Below the pieces are notes generated by a model that was given only the letters and a program-made list of their open reading frames with translations, was not told where the DNA came from and did not search any database. Below, in pieces: positions 34,974 through 44,357 of a stretch of 64,000 nt of DNA. The stretch is from Candidatus Helarchaeota archaeon (GTDB taxonomy: Archaea > Asgardarchaeota > Lokiarchaeia > Helarchaeales > HEL-GB-A), in contig JABXJT010000007.1 in assembly GCA_013375455.1 (NCBI GenBank), positions 31,649 through 95,648 of the forward strand, in the 5' to 3' direction. Numbering within the stretch: the first letter of the stretch is position 1; each line of letters starts with the position of its first letter. Made by a program: the position numbers and the translations under genes.

Positions 34974-36287
34974 TTATTTCAACATTTCAATGAAAGCCCC
35001 AATGCGGGTCTGAATCTGCCCCACATTTTCCCCAGGTGAATAGAAGTCAAGGGGAATAATCGGTATTTCTAATTCATCTAGCACCATTTCCTTCATTTTA
35101 CGATATGCTGGAGTGGTGAACCGGCATCCCCAGACGTGGGAAAAGAGGATGGCATCTGCTTCAATTCGTTTTGCCGCATCCATCCATATTTCGAGCAGAT
35201 CAAAGATTCCATTTTTAATATTTAAATCTAAGAGAAATTTTGCATAATTTTCAACCATATCTCCAGTTGTTTTTATTAAGGGAATTTGTAAACAGCTTTC
35301 AAAGAGGTCGAGGTAAAGCAAAACGCCCCCGGCTTTCTCAAAAGTAGAAGGGAGGCTTGGATCAAACCCTGGCGAGCCAGCAATCACCACGCGATAGATA
35401 TTTTCTTTTTTATAATTAGGAAGTCCTTTTTTATATTTACGCCGAATTTCGAAAACAAGGTTTTTTAGAGCGTTTCTGAAATAAACCGGGTCACTTAAAT
35501 AATCGACATAACATCCATGAATCAATAAAAGTGCAACGGTATGAACTGGAACATACCCCTTAATATAATAATTGTAAAGTTCCCTAACATAACTACGAAT
35601 TTCATTAGTGATTTTCGCAATTCTGCGCAATCTAGCTTCAGTAACACTCGATCCAGAGAGTTTCTCTAATGCGGCGATGAATCTATGGAGCTCTGAGCTA
35701 ACCATATCTACCAAATCGTTATTTGAATTATCGCCATATGGTTTTTCAAAGAAGAACACTGGTTTATAGTGACCCATTCGTTCATAAAACTTTGCGAAAT
35801 GGAGGCAATAGTCGCCCTCCAGCCCACCCACAACGAGATCAATTAGATTTTGGTTTTTTACCATAGCTCCATAGCAAATCCGGGTTTGGACACATGTATC
35901 CATATAGAATTCAGCCTTTTCCGCAAGGCCGATTAAACTAGTGAAGATTTTCGAAAACTCCTCTTGATTGATGCTCTCAAAATACCCAACAGACACCTTC
36001 CCCCGATTTTTAATATAATACGCAACCGCATGTTTGAGCAGGTGGAGGCGATTAATGATGTTCACAATACCAATATACTGACTAAAGGGGAACTCGGTTA
36101 GTCGAGGTAAAAAGAGGGGGAGGGTATTCTTTGCGCCATATATAAAATCCATCGGTGGGAGAAACCCAGCTACAATTTTTTTACCTTTATTCCGTGCTTT
36201 TGCAATTTGAATGGGTCCAAGTAAATATCTTATACCCATATCAAGTAATGGTTGCAGTGTAAAATCCTTTATTTGATTATTAATCAT
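34974..36287 (-). CDS. 2-hydroxyacyl-CoA dehydratase/benzoyl-CoA reductase-like subunit, larger
   Basis: 437 residues of the HgdB/BcrB-type fold. Visible Cys include CYGAM, GDYCLHF, GCYVDY, ESCLQIP and VWGCRFT, several in positions that could hold a [4Fe-4S] cluster. The C-terminal FSHVWGCRFTTPAYRKM, then IPIIPLDFYSPGENVGQIQTR, is typical of the family end. Such heterodimers carry out radical dehydration of 2-hydroxyacyl-CoA or reduction of aromatic CoA esters, after ATP-driven electron transfer from an activator. Its start overlaps the stop of the upstream subunit gene by four bases (ATGA), so translation is coupled. No activator gene is nearby. Confidence 0.8.
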   Translation of the reverse strand: MINNQIKDFTLQPLLDMGIRYLLGPIQIAKARNKGKKIVAGFLPPMDFIYGAKNTLPLFLPRLTEFPFSQYIGIVNIINRLHLLKHAVAYYIKNRGKVSVGYFESINQEEFSKIFTSLIGLAEKAEFYMDTCVQTRICYGAMVKNQNLIDLVVGGLEGDYCLHFAKFYERMGHYKPVFFFEKPYGDNSNNDLVDMVSSELHRFIAALEKLSGSSVTEARLRRIAKITNEIRSYVRELYNYYIKGYVPVHTVALLLIHGCYVDYLSDPVYFRNALKNLVFEIRRKYKKGLPNYKKENIYRVVIAGSPGFDPSLPSTFEKAGGVLLYLDLFESCLQIPLIKTTGDMVENYAKFLLDLNIKNGIFDLLEIWMDAAKRIEADAILFSHVWGCRFTTPAYRKMKEMVLDELEIPIIPLDFYSPGENVGQIQTRIGAFIEMLK

Positions 36288-37393
36288 GAAATCATCTCCA
36301 AAAATGCCTCAACCCGAGTTTTAATTTGTCCTGTGCTCGATTCAGCATAATCACGGTCTAAGTCAAGTAATGGAATATCATGCCGATTCATAAATTTCTT
36401 GAATTCCGGTTTCAGATTTGAATATGAATCACAAAACTTAAGAGTATGATAGATTATTCCAGAAGCTCGGAATGCATGATATAATTCAAGGATTTTAGGC
36501 ATCCGTATTTCTTTTTCACCAGTCATGCGCCCACATAGGTTTCTGCACAGATAACGTTCTGCGAGTGCTTTGAGAGGGGATACTCCATCCATCGTAGTAT
36601 CCTCCAAAAAATAATCCATCGATGACCAGAGGTCATCTGCTACAATAAGTCCGCCGCATTGTTCCTCAATTAGCTCGAGGATAGTATCTCCAAGTGTAAT
36701 TCCACTGCCCGTTAAAAAAACGCGGGTTCCTGAGTAAGTTAATGGCTTATCTGCTAAATTTTGTAACAATTCTTTGCATCGTGGAATCATTACTTCGGGT
36801 CCTAGTAAAAAAGCTTGCCAAACTAATTCCTGCATTGTCATTCCACGAACTGGGGGAGTATCCAATTTTCTATAGTTGTTGATTTGCCTTAATAACTTCC
36901 TCATCTGGTTATATGCTTTAATTGCATCTGAAAAGCTTTGAGGAGTAGCCTGCGTCCCGGTTAATCTTTCTAAATAGGTCTTTACTTTCTTTAATTCACT
37001 CAGATAATATTTTAACGCATAATCACCACGAGTATGTGGAATTGAAACCGTAATTGATGGAATATTGAAGTTATCGAGGTAATTTCTCACATTTTGAGAG
37101 CCGTTACAGAAGGTGCCTAATATCATAGTATCAATAAGCGAATACAGCGGATCTTTTTCCTCAAGAAACCCAAGGGTGGCACGTCCATAGGGACAGGTTG
37201 TCGCTGATAGATATTGATCCCCTATTTCTTGTTCGTCCTTTCCCCCTAAAATAAGACGGATGGGGATGGCACCCGCAGCTACAACCAATTCATCTGGGAA
37301 TATGCCATGCTGAACCACCCCAACAATTTTAGTACCTCCCTCTTTGTACTGTTTGAGAACTTCAATTGCCTCAGTCACAATAGCGGAATTCAT
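36284..37393 (-). CDS. 2-hydroxyacyl-CoA dehydratase/benzoyl-CoA reductase-like subunit, smaller
   Basis: 369 residues. Family features are KIVGVVQHGIFPDELVVAAGAIP and Cys67 in TTCPYGRATLG. Cys96 is in LGTFCNGSQN, and a late Cys is in HTLKFCDSYS; together these could ligate an iron-sulfur cluster. The end LDLDRDYAESSTGQIKTRVEAFLEM is characteristic of the D-component family. It probably forms a heterodimer with the next gene. Substrate cannot be assigned. Confidence 0.85.
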   Translation of the reverse strand: MNSAIVTEAIEVLKQYKEGGTKIVGVVQHGIFPDELVVAAGAIPIRLILGGKDEQEIGDQYLSATTCPYGRATLGFLEEKDPLYSLIDTMILGTFCNGSQNVRNYLDNFNIPSITVSIPHTRGDYALKYYLSELKKVKTYLERLTGTQATPQSFSDAIKAYNQMRKLLRQINNYRKLDTPPVRGMTMQELVWQAFLLGPEVMIPRCKELLQNLADKPLTYSGTRVFLTGSGITLGDTILELIEEQCGGLIVADDLWSSMDYFLEDTTMDGVSPLKALAERYLCRNLCGRMTGEKEIRMPKILELYHAFRASGIIYHTLKFCDSYSNLKPEFKKFMNRHDIPLLDLDRDYAESSTGQIKTRVEAFLEMIS

Positions 37394-37516
37394 TGTATTT
37401 GTTCAAATCCTTCAATAATTAAAGTGTTTTTAGAGAGAAGATTTTTTATTGACTATCCATTCAAATTTTATCTACTACTCAATGCGGTTGCAATCAATAT
37501 TTAAGAGGTTGTAGAG

Positions 37517-39274
37517 ATGGTAGAAAATTTGCAATTCATTTATGAAAAGGAATACTGGCACGTTAGTGCGCTTATTAATACGGAGCATGTTACGTGTGCG
37601 GATAGAATATGTGATATTGAAGCCCTGATAAAAGAAAAAGTTGAGAATTTGACTGATGAAGACTTAAAAAAAGTATCTTGGAATCCTGAGTATCTAAAAA
37701 AGGTAAAAGACCTTGGAAAGAACATATCTCTAGAGTGCAAATGGGTTCCATTTATAGAAAATTTCCCGTATTATGATGAAAATAGAGATTTTCGCTTTAA
37801 TTCGCTAGGTTTTTTCGAATTTGAAGTTGAGTACTATAAAGAACAACCTGAAAAGAAGAAAACGATAGAAGCCGTTTTAGTCCAACAGATTCCTACCATC
37901 GTTTTACAGCTTTTGAGAGATTTCTGCACGAAGATTGAAAATCAATACCTATTTCTTGATCCTGAAAGTCCAATCTATGTCTTCGTGATATCTGCTAAGC
38001 TTGAGCCAGAAAACATTCAATGGTCTAAGGAGAATGTCGAGAAATATAAGAGAGTCATTGGCAATTGGACTGAAATCTATTCAGGACAATGGCCAGATTA
38101 TTCAGAAGGATTGTATGAAAGACGAATCCAAAATAACCTATCTAACCGGCTATCAGAACTCCATTTCATCCGAAGGAATTCTGGATTCATTTATATGGTC
38201 GGAGATAATTATAACATGTTTTTTAACTCGTATATGATGCCACATGTCCTAGAACCCACCGCCCGTATTCGCTCAATGCTGTTTGCGTTAATGGCACTCA
38301 ATGAATCAATTGATATCCTCTTCATTCGCATTCACCATCAATACTTCACTGATTTAAAAGAAATGGAAGACAAGATCAGAAATTTGAAGTATTTACGCGG
38401 AATGATCCAAACCCAGATGAGTTCAATTTACAATGAATTGGATTATAATAGAAGACAACATTACACCAGTGTATTAGTTCATTTGATAAACGAATTCCAC
38501 TTGAATAGGATTTTAGATAGGATAAGCAATAAATTTGAAGTGTTTTATGATTCCATGCAAGTTCAATATCAAAAGAAAATGGAGGAGAACCAATTTAGAG
38601 TAGAACGCGGAATGAATATATTGAATTTACTCTTTGGTTTTGGAATCCTGGCAGATCTTGGGCAAATCTTATCCATTGCCGTAGCCGGTCCGCCAGCAGG
38701 AATTTTTAATTGGATTGTTTTTATCGGAATCAACATGTTCCTGCTTGGAGTTGCGATTTATTTCTTGAGAGCCAGGTTGAAAGTAAAGAAAGTTACGGTC
38801 CGAAAAACTGTAGATGCAGTCATTGTTGATGAAAAGGGAAGGGTCGTTATAGTCGAACGCAAGTATCCCCCGTTCAGAGGTCAACGGGCCCTTCCAGGTG
38901 GCTTTATCGAAGAGGGGGAATCACAAAAAGATGCCATCTACCGAGAGGTAAAAGAGGAAACTGCCTTAGACGTGGAAATCCTTAAAAAGATTGGAATCTT
39001 TGATAAACCAGGGCGTGATCCGCGAGGCCCAGTCATAACCAATGCATTCTTATGCACAATGAAGGGTGAAATTGGAGAATTGAGGGGCGGGGACGATGCA
39101 GCTATTGCAAAACTCGTTCCACTCGAAGAATTAAAAGGTATAGCGTTAGCATTTGATCACGAAGAAATCCTTGATGCCGCCGTCAGATTGATCTTAGACG
39201 AGAAACTCCGAGGTATCAGTCCAATACTGGATAGCGAAGAATTACTAAAAAGTGCCAGAGAATTTCTACGATAA
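37517..39274 (+). CDS. Membrane-anchored Nudix hydrolase with long N-terminal domain
   Basis: 585 residues. A 360-residue N-terminal part of unknown family has acidic and aromatic helices but no signal peptide. Two membrane helices follow at about 368-390 and 396-418. The C-terminal Nudix domain has LPGGFIEEGESQKDAIYREV continuing to KEETALDVE from residue 461, a complete GX5EX7REUXEEXGU box. Nudix enzymes cleave nucleoside diphosphates linked to other groups; RKYPPFRGQRALPG resembles ADP-ribose pyrophosphatases. Both soluble parts would face the cytoplasm. GAGGTTG lies before the start. A REP-like hairpin and T-run follow the stop. Confidence 0.8.
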   Translation: MVENLQFIYEKEYWHVSALINTEHVTCADRICDIEALIKEKVENLTDEDLKKVSWNPEYLKKVKDLGKNISLECKWVPFIENFPYYDENRDFRFNSLGFFEFEVEYYKEQPEKKKTIEAVLVQQIPTIVLQLLRDFCTKIENQYLFLDPESPIYVFVISAKLEPENIQWSKENVEKYKRVIGNWTEIYSGQWPDYSEGLYERRIQNNLSNRLSELHFIRRNSGFIYMVGDNYNMFFNSYMMPHVLEPTARIRSMLFALMALNESIDILFIRIHHQYFTDLKEMEDKIRNLKYLRGMIQTQMSSIYNELDYNRRQHYTSVLVHLINEFHLNRILDRISNKFEVFYDSMQVQYQKKMEENQFRVERGMNILNLLFGFGILADLGQILSIAVAGPPAGIFNWIVFIGINMFLLGVAIYFLRARLKVKKVTVRKTVDAVIVDEKGRVVIVERKYPPFRGQRALPGGFIEEGESQKDAIYREVKEETALDVEILKKIGIFDKPGRDPRGPVITNAFLCTMKGEIGELRGGDDAAIAKLVPLEELKGIALAFDHEEILDAAVRLILDEKLRGISPILDSEELLKSAREFLR

Positions 39275-39282
39275 ACAGGAAT

Positions 39283-39318
39283 GTCGTGAAATCGGTATTT
39301 CACGACAATCTGATTTTT
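39283..39318 (+). terminator. Hairpin GTCGTGAAAT/ATTTCACGAC plus T-run
   Basis: A 10-bp perfect stem (39283-39292 with 39297-39306) with a CGGT loop sits eight bases after the Nudix gene stop and is followed by a run of T. A near-identical hairpin occurs at 52271-52294, so it is also a dispersed repeat. Confidence 0.7.
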
Positions 39319-39367
39319 TTTTACATAAATAGTCGGTTACAAATATAGTTTTATAGACTTACAAAAT

Positions 39368-39928
39368 TTAAGGAAGAATTAAACTAAGATATATCAGCAA
39401 AGAGAGAGATAAAATTAATCCTGATACTACAATTGCCACAAATCTAGCGGATGGTTTGTCAACAAACTCTTTTGAAGTCTTTTCAGGGGCTAATTTTATC
39501 CTTAAGTTCTGGATCTTTAATCCTTTAATAAACACAAAAGGAAAACATGTTATTTGAAATATAGTAAGAATAAATGAAATGTTATAATAGTGCGTAATAA
39601 GATGGCCAATGAGTGCTATAATTTCATAACTCATTATCGTAATCAATATATAATCAAACGAAGCACCTGCATGCCATTTCTTATAAAAGAAATAAAAAGT
39701 GATGACCAAACAATAAAAAAAAAGGCTTCTGAACGTCCACATTATCTGCAAGAAACCTATATAAGAATTCTCAAAACTATACTCCAATGGAACCGAACTA
39801 TGAAGATACGAATAGCTATTCCTTTCAATGAGAGAAAAGATGATCTGAATTATTAGTAGAGTGAAAGAACAGGTGATAATGAAAATATATCCCTTGGAAT
39901 ATGCATTTTTGTTAGTCATTTCTCCCAT
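39368..39928 (-). CDS. Four-helix membrane protein of unknown function
   Basis: 186 residues with hydrophobic segments near 14-33, 66-82, 93-112 plus 115-135, and 163-184. A start at MTNKN, three codons in, is equally possible. The loop between helices one and two (RNSYSYLHSSVPLEYSFENS) is probably outside. No family is recognised and no operon partner is evident. Confidence 0.6.
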   Translation of the reverse strand: MGEMTNKNAYSKGYIFIITCSFTLLIIQIIFSLIERNSYSYLHSSVPLEYSFENSYIGFLQIMWTFRSLFFYCLVITFYFFYKKWHAGASFDYILITIMSYEIIALIGHLITHYYNISFILTIFQITCFPFVFIKGLKIQNLRIKLAPEKTSKEFVDKPSARFVAIVVSGLILSLSLLIYLSLILP

Positions 39929-40197
39929 ATTACTTTCCCACCATTAATTTTTTTAAATTGATAAAAAAATGAAATACTTTCTATGAGTTTGCTGTGAGTA
40001 CTCTGGTTGGATGGAAATGAGATAGCCCATTTTCCTGAACTTGAAGAAGTCGATTACTCAATTTAAACCTTCTGATTTGTTGGTCTAAGGCAACTTAGGG
40101 ATGCTTAACGAGTAGATATTGAATTATTTTCTATTTTCTCTGAATGGTGGATTTGTGAGGCGCCAATCTTGCGTTTCAAAGAAAATATCGGGGTAAT

Positions 40198-40437
40198 ATG
40201 TCCTTTAAATATTATGCTGACTTATCATCCATGCTTTACGAGATCGGCAAAGGGTTAGTCCCCATTGCCGTGAAATTCTCGAAGAAAGACCAAGATTTCA
40301 CGGGACTGAAGCAGCTTGCTAACTTGAACTCCCCGTTACACGCATTGCCGAAAGCCGAAACGGCGGACGGCACAGAGGTAGGGGGTGTGCCGATTGGTGG
40401 CAGTAGCTCCAAAAGTATAAAAATTTATACTAAATGA
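40198..40437 (+). CDS. Small orphan protein, 79 aa, GC-rich tail
   Basis: A short ORF with a helical first half (YYADLSSMLYEIGKGLVPIAVKF) and a polar, Gly/Ser-rich end (GTEVGGVPIGGSSSKS). Its codons are richer in G/C than its neighbours, hinting at transfer or a remnant of a larger gene. A GGGG element is the only ribosome-binding-like signal. No family recognised. Confidence 0.4.
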   Translation: MSFKYYADLSSMLYEIGKGLVPIAVKFSKKDQDFTGLKQLANLNSPLHALPKAETADGTEVGGVPIGGSSSKSIKIYTK

Positions 40438-40506
40438 GTTACTGTTTACCGATATCACATCCCTGAATTTGTTCATGGATAGATCATAAGTAAAATTCGT
40501 AATTTC

Positions 40507-40638
40507 TAGATTTACTTAAAATGTGAGTAAAATTCTAAATAGATGTTGCTGAAAATTGTTTTGGTGTAGATTTACTTAGAATGTGAGTGAAATTCTAAAT
40601 AGATGTTGCTGAAAATTGCTTAAAATTGCTTTGGTGGA
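40507..40638. repeat. 60-bp tandem duplication upstream of thiC
   Basis: TAGATTTACTTAAAATGTGA (40507 onward) restarts at 40567 after exactly 60 bases. The two units differ at only a few positions over 54 bases. A further 10-base step (AAAATTGCTT repeated) follows. The array ends at the thiC ribosome binding site. Confidence 0.8.
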
Positions 40639-40642
40639 ATGA

Positions 40643-41968
40643 ATGACCACGCAGGTGGAATTGGCGAAGAAAGGATCCATCTCAGAGGAAATGAAATCTG
40701 TTGCTAAACAAGAAAACATCTCAGTGGAAAAAATAAGGGATAGATTGTTAGATGGACGCATCATCATCACGAGAAATTTGAAACGCGAGAATGTTAACCC
40801 CATAGGAATTGGCGAAGGCCTCAAGACAAAAACTAATGCGAACATTGGGACATCTGCCGAGATATGTGATCTTGAATTGGAACTAGAAAAAGCAAGAATA
40901 TCATTGAAATATAAAGCAGATACCTTGATGGACCTGAGCACCGGGGGAGATCTAGATGAGATCCGGAGAAAAATAATCGAAGAAATCGACATTCCGATTG
41001 GAACTGTCCCTATCTACCAAGTAGCTATCGAGATGTTAAATAAAGGAAAAGCAATCGTAGAGATGGATGAGGATACAATCTTTAATATAATTGAACGCCA
41101 TGCAAAAGATGGCGTTGATTTCATGACACTACATTGTGGGGTTACCAAAAATATCACGGATTATTTAAAAAAATATCCTCGTCTCATGGGAATGGTCTCC
41201 CGCGGAGGGACGTTCATAGCTGCTTGGATTCTTCATAATGATGCTGAAAGCCCATTCTACTCGAATTATGACTACTTACTTGAAATGGCTCAGGAGTATG
41301 ATTTTAGCATCAGCCTGGGTGATGGCTTGCGGCCCGGGTGCATTTTTGATGCGAGCGATTGGTCCCAAATGACCGAATTACTAACCATTTCTGAATTAGT
41401 AAAGCGTGCTCAAGCTAAAAACGTGCAAGTCATGGTTGAAGGACCTGGCCACCTCCCGCTTGATCATATTCAATCAAATATGCGGCTTGAAAAATCGCTT
41501 TGCAATAATGCGCCTTTCTACGTCTTAGGACCACTGGTTACTGAAATTGCTCCAGGGTATGACCATATCACCTGTGCGATTGGTGGAACACTGGCAGCTT
41601 TATATGGGGCTGATTTCCTTTGCTATGTCACCCCAAGCGAGCATCTAGGACTTCCAAATGTAGAAGATGTGAAAAATGGAATCATTGCAACTCGCATTGC
41701 CGCGCATGCGGCTGATATAGTCAAGCTCGGCGAGCGGGCCTCTGATTGGGACTTGGAAATGGCCACTGCCCGTGCAAATCTTGACTGGGAAACGCAATTA
41801 AATCTAGCAATTGATGAAGAAAAAGCGAGAAACATCTTTTCACGAGGGCGAAATTTATCTGAAACGAAAGAAGCCCTCGTACCCTGTAGCATGTGTGGGG
41901 AATTCTGCGCATTAAAAATTTTGTCAAAATTTTTAGGAAAGAATAAACATCCACTGAAAAAGTGCTAA
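40643..41968 (+). CDS. thiC: Phosphomethylpyrimidine synthase ThiC
   Basis: 441 residues, the archaeal length. ThiC converts aminoimidazole ribotide to HMP phosphate in thiamine synthesis using a radical SAM cluster held by C-terminal Cys. Motifs include RENVNPIGIGEGL-like text near the start, DLSTGGDL, VDFMTLHCG, SRGGTF and GPLVTEIAPGYDHI. The terminal cluster motif reads CSMCGEFC (Cys415, 418, 422), that is C-x2-C-x3-C, one residue shorter than the C-x2-C-x4-C I know from bacterial ThiC. GGTGG five bases before the ATG fixes the start. A tandem repeat lies directly upstream. Confidence 0.92.
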   Translation: MTTQVELAKKGSISEEMKSVAKQENISVEKIRDRLLDGRIIITRNLKRENVNPIGIGEGLKTKTNANIGTSAEICDLELELEKARISLKYKADTLMDLSTGGDLDEIRRKIIEEIDIPIGTVPIYQVAIEMLNKGKAIVEMDEDTIFNIIERHAKDGVDFMTLHCGVTKNITDYLKKYPRLMGMVSRGGTFIAAWILHNDAESPFYSNYDYLLEMAQEYDFSISLGDGLRPGCIFDASDWSQMTELLTISELVKRAQAKNVQVMVEGPGHLPLDHIQSNMRLEKSLCNNAPFYVLGPLVTEIAPGYDHITCAIGGTLAALYGADFLCYVTPSEHLGLPNVEDVKNGIIATRIAAHAADIVKLGERASDWDLEMATARANLDWETQLNLAIDEEKARNIFSRGRNLSETKEALVPCSMCGEFCALKILSKFLGKNKHPLKKC

Positions 41969-42715
41969 TTAGGCCTTAAGAGCCAATCCCATCTTCTTTG
42001 TTTTTTCAGCCAACTCTCGATACTCCCCCCAATCTGGATACAATTTTGAGGCATTTTTAAAAGCGTGGGATGCAGCTAAATATTTCTCCTTAGCCACTCC
42101 CACGTCTTTGTTTTGCATCGCTTTCAAGGCTTCACTTCTGAAAATTTGCCCCTTAACATAAAATGAACGCGCTTTTGATCGATCTAATCGTTCTAAATCG
42201 CCAAGTTCTGAAAGGAATTCCGATTCAAGATTGCTGTGTATTTCCGCCGTTTTGAAGAATTCAACTGCTTCTTGATAGTTTTCATTTAAAAACGCCATTT
42301 GTGCTGAACAAATATTCTCGTACGCCAAAAGGAAATGAAGTGTTACATTTAAAAATTTTAAGTCTCGTGTAAAATGTTGCTTTTCTTTGGAATATTCTGT
42401 TAGCACTTTCTTTTGTTCTTCAATTGCTTTCTGATAGTTCCTTAAAGCCTTTTGCTTTTCACCCTTGTAAAAATGATCAGTGGCCAAGCTTTGATAATAG
42501 TTTGCCATCTCAATATGATGGTTACCCAATGTTCTTATTCGAACTTCAGCTTCCTCTTCATCCAAAAATTCCAAGGCTTTCTCGAATAATTCTGCCGCAT
42601 ATTTATGGCTCTCAGCAGCATTGAGAAATTGGGTTGCCTGAAAAAAATTATGTCCATCCTCTTCATATCGTTTCGCTCGGTTCCAGTAGTTTAGAAAATT
42701 TTCATTCATCTTCAC
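41969..42715 (-). CDS. TPR-like helical repeat protein
   Basis: 248 residues made of helical hairpins. Segments such as YKYAAELFEKALEFLDEEEA, KALRNYQKAIEEQKKVL and YLAASHAFKNASKLYPDWGE have the small-residue spacing of tetratricopeptide repeats, about five or six in all. It has no membrane segment and probably serves as a protein-binding scaffold. It ends immediately next to the thiC stop (convergent). Confidence 0.7.
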   Translation of the reverse strand: MKMNENFLNYWNRAKRYEEDGHNFFQATQFLNAAESHKYAAELFEKALEFLDEEEAEVRIRTLGNHHIEMANYYQSLATDHFYKGEKQKALRNYQKAIEEQKKVLTEYSKEKQHFTRDLKFLNVTLHFLLAYENICSAQMAFLNENYQEAVEFFKTAEIHSNLESEFLSELGDLERLDRSKARSFYVKGQIFRSEALKAMQNKDVGVAKEKYLAASHAFKNASKLYPDWGEYRELAEKTKKMGLALKA

Positions 42716-43042
42716 TCTAAGTATATCAAGACTTTCTTAAAATGTATTTTTGATAACAATTTTTTCCTCTGTAAAATATTATGTGGGTCATATTTCTAAC
42801 CATTTCAAGATTTTCTAGTTCTGAAATAGTTTCGGTGAATATAATAAGAAGAAACCATAAAATACAAATTTATATCAAATCAGCGGATTCAATAGATTTA
42901 AAATCAACTTATGTAGGTCAGAAACAACAATTACAAAGATTTAAATAGAGTTTAATCTAGCCTTAAAGAAACCTGAACGGCTCAAAGTTTCAATTATTTA
43001 ATTTCTGTAAAATAGTACACATTTTTTGGTGTTTTGAAAAAA
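42716..43042. other. Intergenic region with probable promoter of the redox cluster
   Basis: About 327 bases, A/T-rich, without ORFs of note. TTTAAATAG near 42940-42948 could be the TATA element of the DUF362 gene, whose start codon is about 95 bases further on. Confidence 0.4.
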
Positions 43043-44326
43043 ATGGGTTCCAAAGTCGCGATCATCAAAGGAGAAAATCCCTCTGAAATGCTGAAGGGTG
43101 CATTCCAGCATTTTAACAATTTTCAGGGTAAAATAGAGGGTAAAAAGGTGGTCATTAAACCCAACCTTGGTGCTTGGAGCACTATTCTACCCAGACATGT
43201 AAATGAATGGGTTGTAACGAGTAAAGAACTCATATTCGCGACAATTTCTCTCCTAAAGGAGTTGGGAGCTTCTTCTATCACCCTTGCGGAAAGTGCTTTC
43301 ATAGACATAGATGTTGAGGACATCTATAAAGACATCGGATTGACGAAAGAATTAAAAGACAAGAATGTTGAACTCGTCGATCTTTCAGAAGGTCCATTTC
43401 AAAAAATTCAACTATTTGAGAATGTTTCCGTTGAAATTTCAGAATTAATTTTAAATGCTGAGTGCCTTATCAATATGCCTATGTTGAAAACTCATGGTCT
43501 CACTGTGGTTTCCTTGGGAATGAAAAATCTGAAAGGAACTCTCTCAGATCAAAGCAAGCGAATTTTTCATCGGAATGGTCTGGAGAAAACGATTTCACAT
43601 TTAGCTTCAGTCATAAAACCAACAATCAATATAGTAGATGGGTTAGTCGGATTAGAAGGGATTGGACCCGTCCAAACTGGGACGCCAATTGAAGTTGGAG
43701 TTATAATAGTGGGTGATAATCTTGTGGCAACTGATGCAGTTGCAGCATCCATAATGGGATTTAATCCAGAGGAAATCCCAAACATAAAATTAGCAAATGA
43801 ATTAGGGATTGGACCGAGTAACCTCTCATCTATCGAGCTCGTAGGCGCTAGTATAGAATCAGCTAGGGTTCCATTCAAGCCAGCCCCCTCATCAATAGAG
43901 GGGACACGTACTGTAATCTCCTGGTGGGGTCTTCCTGAAGATCAAATCTTTCTAAACTATACTGATCACTGGTGTTCAATGTGTTTTATGAATCTTATGG
44001 GCACGATCTGGGCATTAAGAGATGATGCGGGACCACAGATGAAGGAAAAATTGTATATCCTTGCGGATAAAACTGAGGTTCCAGCAGAATATAAAGGAAA
44101 ATTGGTCCTATTTGGGAATTGTCAAGCTCGAAATAAAGCAAAAGTCCATAATGATGATTATATTTTCATAAAAGGTTGCCCCCCAGGTCAAATGAGTGTT
44201 TATACTACGCTTGGAAAAACCCTCTACTCTCGGAAACGGTTCATTTGGGGTATGCTGAAACGTATTTTTAAAGGGAAAAAACTCTCATGGCTACCACAAT
44301 GGAAGGAGGCACTAGAAAAAGAGTAA
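43043..44326 (+). CDS. DUF362 family protein
   Basis: About 427 residues from the ATG at 43043; an in-frame TTG at 43034 is an alternative. The DUF362 pattern is clear: KKVVIKPNLGAWS, SSITLAESAF, INMPMLKTHGL and GMKNLKGTL. The C-terminal 110 residues contain HWCSMCFMN, FGNCQAR and GCPPGQM, Cys that could bind an iron-sulfur cluster. Members are thought to take part in redox or cofactor chemistry, but no reaction is established. First gene of the 43-49 kb redox cluster, 31 bases before the flavoprotein gene. Confidence 0.85.
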   Translation: MGSKVAIIKGENPSEMLKGAFQHFNNFQGKIEGKKVVIKPNLGAWSTILPRHVNEWVVTSKELIFATISLLKELGASSITLAESAFIDIDVEDIYKDIGLTKELKDKNVELVDLSEGPFQKIQLFENVSVEISELILNAECLINMPMLKTHGLTVVSLGMKNLKGTLSDQSKRIFHRNGLEKTISHLASVIKPTINIVDGLVGLEGIGPVQTGTPIEVGVIIVGDNLVATDAVAASIMGFNPEEIPNIKLANELGIGPSNLSSIELVGASIESARVPFKPAPSSIEGTRTVISWWGLPEDQIFLNYTDHWCSMCFMNLMGTIWALRDDAGPQMKEKLYILADKTEVPAEYKGKLVLFGNCQARNKAKVHNDDYIFIKGCPPGQMSVYTTLGKTLYSRKRFIWGMLKRIFKGKKLSWLPQWKEALEKE

Positions 44327-44357
44327 TTTCTAACTAGATTTAGGTGTTTTGGAAAGA

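Noticed and set aside
40507..40638. CRISPR-like array
   Set aside because: Only two units with no unique spacers, so it is a tandem duplication. The 23-bp repeat at 26.4 kb is likewise only two units.
40507..40642. TPP riboswitch before thiC
   Set aside because: I could not find the conserved CUGAGA and ACCUGAUCUGG elements; the region is instead a 60-bp tandem duplication.
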